DNA of 64,000 nucleotides from NCBI RefSeq assembly GCF_004358665.1, contig NZ_SMZR01000002.1, forward strand, positions 726,310 to 790,309. Reading direction: 5' to 3'. This document shows positions 33,319 through 42,772 of the stretch, in pieces. The DNA is from Jeotgalibacillus sp. S-D1 (GTDB taxonomy: Bacteria; Bacillota; Bacilli; Bacillales; Jeotgalibacillaceae). The number at the start of each line of letters is the position of its first letter. Position 1 is the stretch's first letter. The notes beneath the pieces were generated by a model that had not been told where the DNA came from, made no database searches, and saw nothing but the letters and a program-made list of their open reading frames with translations. Made by a program: the position numbers and the translations under genes.

Positions 33319-34932
33319 TTATTCCGTTTTATCCGCCCATTTCAATTCCACATAACCAACTGGGTGACGGACGATGTTTTGTACATCATCAGCATACAGG
33401 TAAACCTGGTTATAGAAATAAAGCGGGAAAATCGGCATTTCATCCATTAGAATCTTTTCTGCTTCGTACAAGAGGTCAAAACGGGCTTTTTCATCCGCTT
33501 CCTCTTTCGCTTGTGCAATCAGCTGATCGTATTCTGCATTGGACCAGCCTGTTCGATTCATCGTTGAATCCGTTGTGAAGCTTTCAAGAGCATTAATTGG
33601 ATCAGCATAGTCATGCAGGAATGAGCTGGTGGAGAATTGATGCTTCAGTCCGCGCTGCTCATCCAGGAACACAGTCGCTTCAACACTTGACAGCTTAATA
33701 TCAATATCCAGTGATTGATTAATCATTTGCTGAATACTTTCTGCTCTTACACGATTTGATTCTGTGTTGCTGTAAGACAGCGTGATTTCAGGAAGCTCAT
33801 CGTACCCTTCCTCTTCCATTCCTTCTTCAAGAAGCTTTTTGGCTTCTTCAGGATTATATTCAATCAAATCGCCATTCGTTTCACGGAAATCATTGCCTTC
33901 TGCATCTTCAAATCCCGGAGCGACAAAACCATAAGCAGGCTTTTCTTCCATTTTAGTTACAAATTCAACAATTTCCTGCTGATTGACAGACATTGCTATA
34001 GCTTTTCTTATTTTTTGATTTTGGAAGGGTTCCTCGTTCACATTAAAGCGGTAGAATGCGAGTCCTGCCTGATCATCAATGTTCACATTGTCTCCATCAA
34101 TTAATTCTTCAGCTGATTCTGCAGGAATTTCAGAAATGTCCATATCCCCGCTTTCAAACATCTGGTACTCAGTACTTATATTACTGACCATCGCCCAGTG
34201 AACTTTGTCCAATTTAACCGTGTCTTTATCCCAGTACTCTTCATTTTTGGCCATTACAAGCTCGCTGTCATGCTTCCACGATTCAAGCATAAACGGACCA
34301 TTGGAAACAAACGAATCGGCTTCTGCAAACCATGAAGGGTTTTCCTCCGCCACTTTTGCATTCACCGGGAAAAATGATGGATTAGAAATGATATTTAGGA
34401 AAGATCCAGTTGGTGCATTTAACGTTACTTCAAATGTCTTTTCGTCCACAGCATTAAGACCTAGAGATTCCGCATCACCAGAACCGCTATTAAAATCTTC
34501 GGCGCCTTCAATGAAGTAGCCTAAAAAGGCTGCAGATGAAGCGGTATCCGGATCAAGCATATAAGTCCAGCCATACACAAAGTCTTCGGCTGTAACCGGG
34601 TCCCCATTCGACCAGTTCGCGTCTTCTCTAATATGGAATGTATATGTCAATCCATCTTCTGAGATGTCCCATGACTCCGCGATTGCCTCTTTCGGCTGGT
34701 GGTCTTCACCAAGGCGTGTTAATCCTTCCATCAAATTATTAAGTATATTCCAGGATGGTGCGTCAAAACCAATGGATGGATCCAAAGAGGTTGGTTCTGT
34801 TCCATTATTCATGCGCAGAACTTTTTCACCCCCGGAATCACCTTCTGATTCATTCCCTGCTTCTTCATTTGCTGTGCAGGCTGCCAAAACGAGCATCAAC
34901 ATAGCCAGCAGCAGCATTCCCCACTTTTTCAT
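33319..34932 (-). CDS. dppE: Oligopeptide-binding lipoprotein DppE
   Basis: Family 5 peptide-binding lipoprotein, 537 residues. Lipobox VLAAC with Cys19; core signatures LDPSIGFDAPSWNILNNLMEGLTRL, YTFHIREDANWSNGDPVTAEDFVYGW and YFIEGAEDFNSG. It delivers dipeptides or murein peptides to DppBC. It is flanked by two hairpins (34965-35006 upstream, 33277-33305 downstream), which may give it a separate, more stable message. Confidence 0.95.
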   Translation of the reverse strand: MKKWGMLLLAMLMLVLAACTANEEAGNESEGDSGGEKVLRMNNGTEPTSLDPSIGFDAPSWNILNNLMEGLTRLGEDHQPKEAIAESWDISEDGLTYTFHIREDANWSNGDPVTAEDFVYGWTYMLDPDTASSAAFLGYFIEGAEDFNSGSGDAESLGLNAVDEKTFEVTLNAPTGSFLNIISNPSFFPVNAKVAEENPSWFAEADSFVSNGPFMLESWKHDSELVMAKNEEYWDKDTVKLDKVHWAMVSNISTEYQMFESGDMDISEIPAESAEELIDGDNVNIDDQAGLAFYRFNVNEEPFQNQKIRKAIAMSVNQQEIVEFVTKMEEKPAYGFVAPGFEDAEGNDFRETNGDLIEYNPEEAKKLLEEGMEEEGYDELPEITLSYSNTESNRVRAESIQQMINQSLDIDIKLSSVEATVFLDEQRGLKHQFSTSSFLHDYADPINALESFTTDSTMNRTGWSNAEYDQLIAQAKEEADEKARFDLLYEAEKILMDEMPIFPLYFYNQVYLYADDVQNIVRHPVGYVELKWADKTE

Positions 34933-34964
34933 TCTGTTTCCCCCTTTTTATGTAACTATGTCCC

Positions 34965-35006
34965 GGCTTAAAAGCTGTCCATTCTGTGGCGCGTCCCTTT
35001 TAAGCC
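34965..35006 (-). other. Stem-loop between dppD and dppE
   Basis: GGCTTAAAA (34965-34973) pairs perfectly with TTTTAAGCC (34998-35006). It lies in the 80-bp gap upstream of dppE and could serve as a processing or stability element. Confidence 0.5.
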
Positions 35007-35012
35007 AAGACC

Positions 35013-36044
35013 TTACTTCTTTGCTCTTTCATCAAGCAGCCAGCAGTCTGCATCATGTGTTTCTGTCAGCCTTGTGGTTTCCGGCATGATTTTTTCGCAG
35101 ACAGTCATCGCATGCGGGCATCTGGCTGTAAAGGGACATCCGGCTGGAGGTGCAAATAAATCCGGTGGTGTGCCCTCAATCGGTTCAAGCGGTTTACCCT
35201 TTAAATCAAGCCGCGGAACCGAATGCAGCAGTCCCTTTGTGTACGGATGATTTGGCTGATAGAAAATCTCACGCTTTGTTCCCACTTCAATAATTTTCCC
35301 GGCGTACATAACAGCGATTCGATTGGCGATTTTCGCTACCACACCTAAATCATGTGTGATTAAGATAATGGATACACCCGTTTTTTGCTGAATTTCCTCA
35401 AACAGCTCCAGTATCTGCGCTTGAATCGTTACGTCAAGTGCTGTGGTCGGTTCATCTGCGATCAGAAGCTCCGGTTCGCACATCAGCGCAATCGCGATGA
35501 CAATCCGCTGCCTCATCCCTCCGCTGAATTGATGCGGATATTGCTTTAAGCGTTCCGTCGGGTTTGGGATGCCAACAAGCTTCATCATTTCAACCGCTTT
35601 TTTTGTGGCATCCTCTGACGAAATGGATGTATGCTGTCTAATTCCTTCAGTCAGCTGTTCACCTATCTTTAATGTTGGATTGAGCGCGGTCATCGGATCC
35701 TGAAAGATCATAGAAATGTCTGCGCCTCGTATTTCTCTTAATTGGTTCTTTGAAAGGGACGTTAACTCTTTTCCCTTAAAAAGGACCCGGCCATTTGTTA
35801 TTTCGCCAGGCGGTGAAGGAATCAGACCCATAATTGCGCTGGATGTTACGCTTTTGCCGCAGCCTGATTCACCGACAATCGCCAGCGTTTCACCTTTAAA
35901 GACATCAAAGCTGACGCCGCGAACAGCCTGGACCGTTCCTCCATACGTTTTGAATGTTACTTCCAGATCCTTTACATGAAGAACCGGTTCTTCCTGCTTT
36001 ACCGAATTCTTTACTTCCGTTTTTTCGTAGTTTGCCAGCTTCAT
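35013..36044 (-). CDS. dppD: Dipeptide ABC ATPase DppD
   Basis: ATP-binding subunit, 343 residues. Walker A GESGCGKS at 58-65, signature SGGMRQRIVIAIAL, Walker B LLIADEPTTALDV, and the peptide-transporter C-terminal cysteine cluster (CPFTARCPHAMTVCEK). The open frame reaches 36119, inside dppC, but TAGGAG lies seven bases before the ATG at 36044. It couples ATP hydrolysis to DppBC. Confidence 0.95.
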   Translation of the reverse strand: MKLANYEKTEVKNSVKQEEPVLHVKDLEVTFKTYGGTVQAVRGVSFDVFKGETLAIVGESGCGKSVTSSAIMGLIPSPPGEITNGRVLFKGKELTSLSKNQLREIRGADISMIFQDPMTALNPTLKIGEQLTEGIRQHTSISSEDATKKAVEMMKLVGIPNPTERLKQYPHQFSGGMRQRIVIAIALMCEPELLIADEPTTALDVTIQAQILELFEEIQQKTGVSIILITHDLGVVAKIANRIAVMYAGKIIEVGTKREIFYQPNHPYTKGLLHSVPRLDLKGKPLEPIEGTPPDLFAPPAGCPFTARCPHAMTVCEKIMPETTRLTETHDADCWLLDERAKK

Positions 36045-36057
36045 ATTCTCTCTCCTA

Positions 36058-37011
36058 TCACTTTCGCAGCTTCGGATCCAGGGCATCCTGCAGTCCGTCT
36101 CCCAGTACATTAAAGGCAAACATGGTCAAGGAAATAAAAAGTGCCGGGAAAAATAATCTCCACCAATGACCGGATATGATCGTGCCCAATGCATCATTTG
36201 CCATTACTCCCCAGCTTGCATGCGGAGCCTGAATTCCAAGACCCAAAAAGCTTAAAAATGCTTCAGCAAATATAGCTGTCGGAACGGTTAAGGTCATTTG
36301 GACAATAATTGGACCCATTGTATTCGGCAGTAAATTTTTCCGGATGATGCGGGAGGTTTTTGCTCCAAATGATTGGGAGGCAGAAACAAATTCATAGTTT
36401 TTAATTTGCAGCACCTGCCCCCTGACGATCCTTGCCATGCCAATCCAGCCAGTAACAGTCAGCGCGACAATAATTGTTGTCAGACTTGGACCCATTACCA
36501 CAAGCAGCAAAATGACAACAAGCAAATAAGGAAGACCGTAGAGGATCTCCACAATTCGCATCATGACCGTATCCGTGCGGCCCCCTTTATAGCCGGCTAC
36601 TCCGCCATAAATAATGCCAATAAAAAAATCAATTAGCGCTGCCATTAACCCTACAAAAAGGGAGATTCGTGCTCCGTACCAAGTCCGTGTAAAAACATCG
36701 CGCCCGAGATTATCCGTACCGAATAAATGTGTCATGCTTGGCGCTTGGTTTTGATTGGGCAGATTTTGAAAGGTAGCGGAATGCGGTGAAAAAACAGGAC
36801 CGAAAATCGCCATTAATGCTAATAAAATTAAAAAGATAAAACCGCTCATTGCGAGCTTGTTTGTCAGTAGTCTTCTCCACGCATCCTGCCAATAGGATAA
36901 AGAAGGCCTTACCACCTCTTCTGCTTTTTTTCGATTTTTCTCAACCGGTTTGAACCAATCCTGCGGTATCTCATGATTGGCCGGCGAAAGCTCTTCATGC
37001 GGCTTTTTCAT
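36058..37011 (-). CDS. dppC: Dipeptide ABC permease DppC
   Basis: Permease subunit of 317 residues with an extended soluble N-terminus (about 45 residues), six membrane segments and the ATPase-contacting loop ASQSFGAKTSRIIRKNLLPN. The family's GTDNLGRDVF motif is present. GGGGGAG precedes the ATG, two bases after the end of dppB. Confidence 0.95.
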   Translation of the reverse strand: MKKPHEELSPANHEIPQDWFKPVEKNRKKAEEVVRPSLSYWQDAWRRLLTNKLAMSGFIFLILLALMAIFGPVFSPHSATFQNLPNQNQAPSMTHLFGTDNLGRDVFTRTWYGARISLFVGLMAALIDFFIGIIYGGVAGYKGGRTDTVMMRIVEILYGLPYLLVVILLLVVMGPSLTTIIVALTVTGWIGMARIVRGQVLQIKNYEFVSASQSFGAKTSRIIRKNLLPNTMGPIIVQMTLTVPTAIFAEAFLSFLGLGIQAPHASWGVMANDALGTIISGHWWRLFFPALFISLTMFAFNVLGDGLQDALDPKLRK

Positions 37012-37013
37012 TT

Positions 37014-37946
37014 TTACTCTCCCCCTTTTGCATTCAGTTTGATGCGAGGGTCCAGTAAACTGTAGGCAACATCAACCAGGAACAGCATGAACACGAGAAT
37101 CGAACTGTAGAAGACGGTTGTGCCCATGATGACGGGATAGTCTCTTCCATTTATGCTTTCAACAAAATATTTGCCCATGCCCGGGATCGCAAATATTTTT
37201 TCGATGACAAATGTGCCCGTTAAAATGGCTGCAACCAGCGTTCCGAGAATGGTGACCACCGGCATCATGGCATTCTTCAAGGCATGCTTAAGAATAATTT
37301 TCATTGGGGTCAGGCCCTTTGCTCTTGCCATCTTTATGTAATCCTGCGTCAGGACTTCTAGCATACTGGAGCGTGTCAGCCTTGCAATAATTGCCATTGG
37401 CCCCGTGGCGAGCGCCAATGTTGGCAGCACCATATGAGCGGAACTTGACCAGGTTGCGGCCGGCAAAATGCTCCAGTTTACCGCAAACTGTTGAATAACC
37501 AGTGTGGCAAGGACAAAGTTTGGTACGGAAATACCCAGCACAGCAAATGTCATTGCCAGATAATCAATGACTCCATTGTGGCGAAGCGCGGCGATGATCC
37601 CAAGCGTCACACCGGATATTAGCGCCACCAGAATCGTGATGATTCCGAGTTCAAAGGAGATGGGAAACCCTCTTGATAATAAGTCGTTGACGGTTTGATT
37701 CGGATTTTTAATAGAAGGGCCAAAATCGAAAGTAACGATACTTTTTAAATACATTCCGTATTGAACATATAAAGGCTCATCCAGCCCGTAAAAAGCTTCC
37801 AGATTTGCCTGCACCGCTTCACTTGTCCCGCGCTCCTGATTAAATGGGGAGCCCGGGATTGAATGCATAAGGAAAAACGTCAGTGTGGCAATAACAAGAA
37901 CAGTAATAATCATGATGAAAAATCGTTTAACGATATATCTGGCCAA
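37014..37946 (-). CDS. dppB: Dipeptide ABC permease DppB
   Basis: Permease subunit of 310 residues: N-terminal MARYIVKRF with first membrane segment, the FNQERGTSEAVQANLEAFYGLDEP extracytoplasmic loop, and the EAA-like loop YIKMARAKGLTPMKIILKHALKN. The start is a TTG at 37946 after AGGGGGA. Forms the pore with DppC. Confidence 0.95.
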   Translation of the reverse strand: MARYIVKRFFIMIITVLVIATLTFFLMHSIPGSPFNQERGTSEAVQANLEAFYGLDEPLYVQYGMYLKSIVTFDFGPSIKNPNQTVNDLLSRGFPISFELGIITILVALISGVTLGIIAALRHNGVIDYLAMTFAVLGISVPNFVLATLVIQQFAVNWSILPAATWSSSAHMVLPTLALATGPMAIIARLTRSSMLEVLTQDYIKMARAKGLTPMKIILKHALKNAMMPVVTILGTLVAAILTGTFVIEKIFAIPGMGKYFVESINGRDYPVIMGTTVFYSSILVFMLFLVDVAYSLLDPRIKLNAKGGE

Positions 37947-37958
37947 GCAGCTTTCCCC

Positions 37959-38783
37959 CTAACAAAATGTTGTACGCATTGCCAGCTCTGTCATGACCAG
38001 CATGGCCTGGTATGCTTCTAAGATGTCTTTTGCCTGATAGGCGACAATGCAGGTCCCTGGAATAATCGATGTACCCGGCATTAAATTTGCCCATTCGGCT
38101 TGTCCATAGTTCGTAAATTCAACCTTTAATACAGGCTGATCGGGCGGCGCAAGCGGGGCAATGTTTTCTATGTCCTGCAGAGCAATCGCTGTTTTCTGCT
38201 TTAATAGCGTCCCTGCCCGAGCCGGAGTAAGACTTTTCACGGATGATCTTGAGATGGTTTTTTTCACTGCAACTGTATGTACCCCTTGAATCAGTGCAGC
38301 TGCTTCTTCAGATACACAGTCGTCCCCCGCCACCATCACGACCGGTACACCATAATAGCCTGCAACATAAGAATTAAATCCCAGCTCGCCGATCGGTGTA
38401 TCATTTATGTACATATTTCTAGCACCCCAGGTCATGGAATGGGCCATTACCCCTCTTTGACCGGCCCTCGCATGATAGCCCAGCAGGATAACTGCATCCA
38501 TATTTCCATCCAGCCCCTGTACCATTGAATACGGCTTAACGTCTCCAGTAATAAGAGAAGCGTCCGGATGCAGTTCTTCAATCATTAAATTGTTCATTTT
38601 TGAATGAGAATCATTTACTACTACTTCCGTTGCTCCCTGCTGAAACGCAGCCTCAATGACAACATTTGCTTCCTGTGTCATAATCCTTCTTCCGCGTTCA
38701 TAATTTTTTTCGTTTGAGCTTACATATGTATAATCTCCTAAACCCGTAATGCCTTCCATATCCACTGATATGTAAACCTTCAT
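37959..38783 (-). CDS. dppA: D-aminopeptidase DppA
   Basis: Zinc D-aminopeptidase (M55 family), 274 residues, forming a decameric ring in B. subtilis and cleaving D-Ala-D-Ala and related peptides. Counting from the ATG at 38783, all known residues fall in place: Zn ligands Asp8, Glu10, His60, His104 and Glu133, and catalytic His115. This numbering supports that start over the ATG three codons upstream. First gene of dppABCDE-ykfABCD. Confidence 0.96.
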   Translation of the reverse strand: MKVYISVDMEGITGLGDYTYVSSNEKNYERGRRIMTQEANVVIEAAFQQGATEVVVNDSHSKMNNLMIEELHPDASLITGDVKPYSMVQGLDGNMDAVILLGYHARAGQRGVMAHSMTWGARNMYINDTPIGELGFNSYVAGYYGVPVVMVAGDDCVSEEAAALIQGVHTVAVKKTISRSSVKSLTPARAGTLLKQKTAIALQDIENIAPLAPPDQPVLKVEFTNYGQAEWANLMPGTSIIPGTCIVAYQAKDILEAYQAMLVMTELAMRTTFC

Positions 38784-38837
38784 AAGCAGCATGACCCCTT
38801 TTCTCTCTCTTAATCTCTAATAATACTAAAATATTTC

Positions 38838-38878
38838 AATTTTCACACTATTATATCAAAATATGATAAATGCTTCAA
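38838..38878 (-). promoter_or_regulatory. dpp promoter with CodY-like box
   Basis: TTGAAG (38873-38878), 17-bp spacer, TATAAT (38850-38855) on the minus strand. Overlapping the -10, AATTTTCACACTATT (38838-38852, plus strand) matches the CodY motif AATTTTCWGAAAATT at 12 of 15 bases. CodY represses dpp in B. subtilis. Confidence 0.6.
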
Positions 38879-39036
38879 ATGCAGGAAAGACTGTTTTATG
38901 GTGGAATAAATGGGTAAAAGGGTGATCCAATGGATTGGAAACCCATATCTTAAGCATTTTCAAGGGGTAAACATAACTCCATTACAAGGTGAATTTTTTT
39001 TCACCTTCCTTCTGCTTCGTTTATTAAAGAAGAAAA

Positions 39037-39059
39037 GCATCATTCAAATTGAACGATGC
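39037..39059 (-). terminator. Terminator of the ten-gene carbohydrate operon
   Basis: GCATC-TTCAA (39037-39047) pairs with TTGAA-GATGC (39049-39059), one internal mismatch, with a T-rich stretch beyond on the minus strand. It lies below the stop of the GH35-like gene. Confidence 0.7.
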
Positions 39060-39100
39060 CTGGTCAATATAGAGACGTATTATTTGGTTACAATAATGTT

Positions 39101-41518
39101 TTATCTAAAAAAAACGGTAACGTCTTCCCCTCTGCAATCATACATGTTCATGGTGATTGTATAGGTGGAGCCATTCTTTCTTACCGAAACGTTTGATGGT
39201 TCACAATGAATTTCATTCGCTGTTTGAATTACTGCCACCTGTTCCTCTGCATGCAGAGCAAATGTCACCAGGTCCTTTTCCTTGTGTTTAATTTCTGCAG
39301 TAGCATAAGAAATGACCGCTTTTTCAAGCTCGACATTCACCGGCAGCATAAGCCCTCTTCTGGAAGAAAGTGTTACCTTATGTGACCCAAATAATTTTTT
39401 GCCGTCCTGAAAAATCGTAAAGTTTTTATCCAAGCCATCAAGATTCAAAACATGAACAAAACGTTCCTCATCAACGTTTGCCACAGAGGTCATAAAAATT
39501 CCATGATGCGGGTAATCATGATAAAGAGATGGCGTTACATCAAGCCTCATGAACAGTTCATTAAAAAAAGTGAGGTCACAGCTGTAATGAGTGAAAATAC
39601 CAAGCAGTTTTCCTTTTCCTACAGGAGAATCAAACCCGCACACCTCTTTGGTATCATAGGTATTTAATAGCGGAGTCACCTTTTCTTCCGCTGTGACTGT
39701 GTGAGCTATATGCGTTCTGACTTCAGGGTAGCGTTTGCTGAGATTAGAGGATTCAAGTGATAAAAAATATTCCCCTGAATCGCGATAAGAGTTCTTATAA
39801 GAGACACCTGCCGCCTCTGCAAGAATTGTGCACGGGCTGCCTTCCAGATCATATTGCGGAAGATCTCCGTACAGGAGAACATTCCCTCCCTCATTCATAT
39901 AGGCCACAAGCTTTTCCTGAATCTGTTTATGCATATATCTGGCAGAGGGAACCACGATTGTTTTAATGGCTACCAGATCAATTTTTTGATGCTGAATATC
40001 AATTGAACCAAATCTCAGTCCTTGCAGAAGCATTGCCCGTGCAACAACTTCCCAGGAGCTTCCCCCGCGGTTTTGTTCAATGTTTTGAATGATCTCCTTC
40101 ATTTTTTCACTCTTTGGATAGCTGTATTCTGTCATATAATAGTCAGGGATAAACGCAAACGCTACCTTGTCTTTTTCTTCGTTCATCGCTGCTAACTTAT
40201 CAGAAACCGCCATAACACGATGGATGGATTCCGTCATTCTCGGGAAAGTAAAATTCAATTCGCCTTCCGGGCTGATGGGAGCTGCAAAACCATGGCGCTC
40301 TCCCGTGAAAGCGATGCGGTCATTGCCGTCATTCAGCGTTTGATCCATGCGGTAATTGTAGCCGCCTGTCATGAGATAATAGTTAATCAGCCGGTTCCCC
40401 TGTGCAATGCACATACGCATTTTCAGATCTGTCGAGGAAGGATCTTTTCTGCCGCCAAACGTGCTTCCAAAGTTTCCATCACCGCAATTAAATTCCACGG
40501 ATGTTAACGGCTGGTCAGGCAAATGCACAGCATCCATAAACCCATTGATCAGGTACAGATCCTGAAACATATCCATATTAAAATCACCGAAATAAATATC
40601 CGATCCAGATAAGTATCCATCATCCTGCGTGTAGCTTTCATAAAGCTGACTGATGCCGATTGGAAACGTGAATCCCCGCCCGCTGCTTGTTCCGTGAATA
40701 TTGACGACAAACGGGATGTCCTTAATGCCCTCTTCTTCACAGTATTCTCTTAAGGTACTAATATAGCGCGCAAAGCGGCTGCGCATATAATAGCCCAGAT
40801 CCTTTAGCAGCAAGGGTGCAATCTCTTCTGAAGGAGAACGCAGCAGCTGGTTTCGTTCGTTTTCCTCCAACATAAACATATGCGGATAACGGCTGCCCAA
40901 AGCAGAACCGTACTGCTTTTCTGTCCAGGCGGCAAAGTCATTTAGTACAAGGTCTGTCATATCAGGCGTGTTGCTAACCCAGGACAACATCCCCACTTCA
41001 TTGTCGAGCTGAATGGCAATGATTTTTCCGCCATTTGTATGCAGACGCTTTTCAATAGGAGGCAGAATGATGCTGTACCACTGACGGACCGCCTTTAAAA
41101 ACCCAGGATGAAGGTAATCAAGCGTTTTCGTGCCCGCTTCATTTCCGTCCCATCCAACCGGAATCGCCTCAGGGTGTTCAGTATAAACCCAATGAGGGAT
41201 ACCTTCGTTTTTCATTTCCGCCATCACAAATGGACCGGGGCGGACAAATATGTACAAATCATTTTCCTGGCACAGGTCTAAAAATCCGACAATATCCAGC
41301 TGGGGTTTTGTTTCCCCTGTAAGATCAATGACGTCTTTTTCAGGCTGATGACACAGCCACGGAATATAAGTCGCTACCGCATTGCAGCCGGAAAGCTTTA
41401 ATTGATCAATTCTTGACTGCCAATCCTTGCGTTCAAGTCTGTAGTAATGCACTTCTCCACACATAACCAAAACCGGTTTGCCGTCGATGACAATCTGCTT
41501 TTCCTTTATTTCAATCAA
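39101..41518 (-). CDS. GH35-like beta-galactosidase-type glycoside hydrolase
   Basis: An 805-residue (beta/alpha)8-barrel glycosidase without signal peptide, so cytoplasmic. N-terminal EVHYYRLERKDWQSRI and RPGPF (93-97) are GH35/GH42-type landmarks; the acid/base is expected at Glu174 (QLDNE) and the nucleophile at Glu342 (SVEFNCG). The C-terminal third looks like beta-rich accessory domains. Start is a TTG whose TTGA overlaps the upstream gene's stop, behind AAGGAGGG: translational coupling. Beta-galactosidase is the family's usual activity, but divergence around the barrel leaves other beta-glycosides open. Confidence 0.82.
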   Translation of the reverse strand: MIEIKEKQIVIDGKPVLVMCGEVHYYRLERKDWQSRIDQLKLSGCNAVATYIPWLCHQPEKDVIDLTGETKPQLDIVGFLDLCQENDLYIFVRPGPFVMAEMKNEGIPHWVYTEHPEAIPVGWDGNEAGTKTLDYLHPGFLKAVRQWYSIILPPIEKRLHTNGGKIIAIQLDNEVGMLSWVSNTPDMTDLVLNDFAAWTEKQYGSALGSRYPHMFMLEENERNQLLRSPSEEIAPLLLKDLGYYMRSRFARYISTLREYCEEEGIKDIPFVVNIHGTSSGRGFTFPIGISQLYESYTQDDGYLSGSDIYFGDFNMDMFQDLYLINGFMDAVHLPDQPLTSVEFNCGDGNFGSTFGGRKDPSSTDLKMRMCIAQGNRLINYYLMTGGYNYRMDQTLNDGNDRIAFTGERHGFAAPISPEGELNFTFPRMTESIHRVMAVSDKLAAMNEEKDKVAFAFIPDYYMTEYSYPKSEKMKEIIQNIEQNRGGSSWEVVARAMLLQGLRFGSIDIQHQKIDLVAIKTIVVPSARYMHKQIQEKLVAYMNEGGNVLLYGDLPQYDLEGSPCTILAEAAGVSYKNSYRDSGEYFLSLESSNLSKRYPEVRTHIAHTVTAEEKVTPLLNTYDTKEVCGFDSPVGKGKLLGIFTHYSCDLTFFNELFMRLDVTPSLYHDYPHHGIFMTSVANVDEERFVHVLNLDGLDKNFTIFQDGKKLFGSHKVTLSSRRGLMLPVNVELEKAVISYATAEIKHKEKDLVTFALHAEEQVAVIQTANEIHCEPSNVSVRKNGSTYTITMNMYDCRGEDVTVFFR

Positions 41519-42753
41519 TTATTTTCCCTCCTTCTGCTTCTGCTGTGCTTTTTTGTAAAGCCCAATTTCTCTGCCGCATGCTGAATTTGTTCATTTTTAA
41601 GATACAGGTTCCAGATAAGTCCGGAATGATCGTTTTCAATCATAAGGAGTGTGACACCTTTATTAATGCCAATGACTTTATCTGAATACCAGGGTTCTGC
41701 TTTTTCAAGATTATAGCTGTCCTGCAATCCATATGGTCCCCACAGTTCATCAACTGTCGCAAAATATTCAAGTGACTCCATCACTTCATCTTTTGCAAAT
41801 ACAACAGATCCTGCAGGTCCGCTCGGAGATACAGTTCCGTCATTTTGGACTGTAACAGCAGGATAATAAGGGGGTGCTCCGGCAAGTGTGTAGCCGGTAG
41901 GGCCGTCGCAGGCTGTTAATCCCCATGACTCACTGCTGTATGTTTTAAAATCGTTCTGGTGGTCGATGCAGTACTGACGGTTAACCAGTGTAGCTTTTAC
42001 GGAATTTTCAAACCAGTCAATGCCATCAGGATCCAGCCAGTTTTCAAAATCAAACCAGGCATGGCTGTACTGATGGGTAAAAAGCTGTCCGCCAGGAGAA
42101 GGGTAAAATGTAAAATCGCCATACGTACCTTCGAATCGTTCAAAATCGCGATACAAATCAGGAGAAACCGGGTAGGTGCGGGAACCGGCTGCCAGAAAAT
42201 AAAGCATCAACTGTTCAGCATACATATCCCAGGCCCCAAACCCTTTTCCATCGTCATCTAATCCCATGTAAAATTGATTGGTGTCTTCATTAACATAGAC
42301 ATGCCAATTTACACGGTCATAGATGCTGTCAGCCAGTTCTGCAATTTCTCCGCCAAAATATTCACGGGCAACAATCGCCCCATTGAGTAAAATTGCCGTA
42401 TCGATAATGGATGGACAGTCATAAAAACCTTCATTTTTTTGCGCAGTTTCCATGTTCAAAAAGTGGTAAAAGAAGCCGTCGCGGTGCTCAACTTGATGAT
42501 AAAAGGTTTTTAAGGTTCCAAGCGTCCGTTCTTTTCCTTCTTCATACGTGATCCATCCCCGCTCAATTCCGATCGGGATGGCAGAAAGACCAAATCCATT
42601 GGAAGCGATGCTCGCTACATGTTCTCCGCCCTTCCCTGAATGGTCACGAATCAGCCCATATCCATCGCTTGCCGGATCATCATTTACTTCTTTCCAGAAA
42701 AAATCAAATGAGCCTTTGGCTTCTCTTTCCAGCAGTTTCTGTCCCTTTGTCAT
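41515..42753 (-). CDS. Glucoamylase-like domain protein (PF10091 type)
   Basis: A 412-residue (alpha/alpha)6-barrel protein: YGLIRDHSGKGGEHVASIASNGFGLSAIPIGIERGW is split by the family into its substrate cleft, with ACDGPTGY and the DSYNL segment later. This domain underlies GH144 beta-1,2-glucanases and related families. No signal peptide, so it would act on imported oligosaccharides. The frame extends to 42813 but the ATG at 42753 keeps the domain intact and avoids overlap with the permease gene. The pairing with a GH35-like enzyme suggests stepwise breakdown of a beta-linked heterosaccharide. Substrate unknown. Confidence 0.8.
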   Translation of the reverse strand: MTKGQKLLEREAKGSFDFFWKEVNDDPASDGYGLIRDHSGKGGEHVASIASNGFGLSAIPIGIERGWITYEEGKERTLGTLKTFYHQVEHRDGFFYHFLNMETAQKNEGFYDCPSIIDTAILLNGAIVAREYFGGEIAELADSIYDRVNWHVYVNEDTNQFYMGLDDDGKGFGAWDMYAEQLMLYFLAAGSRTYPVSPDLYRDFERFEGTYGDFTFYPSPGGQLFTHQYSHAWFDFENWLDPDGIDWFENSVKATLVNRQYCIDHQNDFKTYSSESWGLTACDGPTGYTLAGAPPYYPAVTVQNDGTVSPSGPAGSVVFAKDEVMESLEYFATVDELWGPYGLQDSYNLEKAEPWYSDKVIGINKGVTLLMIENDHSGLIWNLYLKNEQIQHAAEKLGFTKKHSRSRRRENN

Positions 42754-42772
42754 TCGTTCCACATCCCCTTTT

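Noticed and set aside
38910..39164. 84-codon plus-strand frame
   Set aside because: It crosses the operon terminator and the end of the GH35-like gene and lacks a ribosome site.
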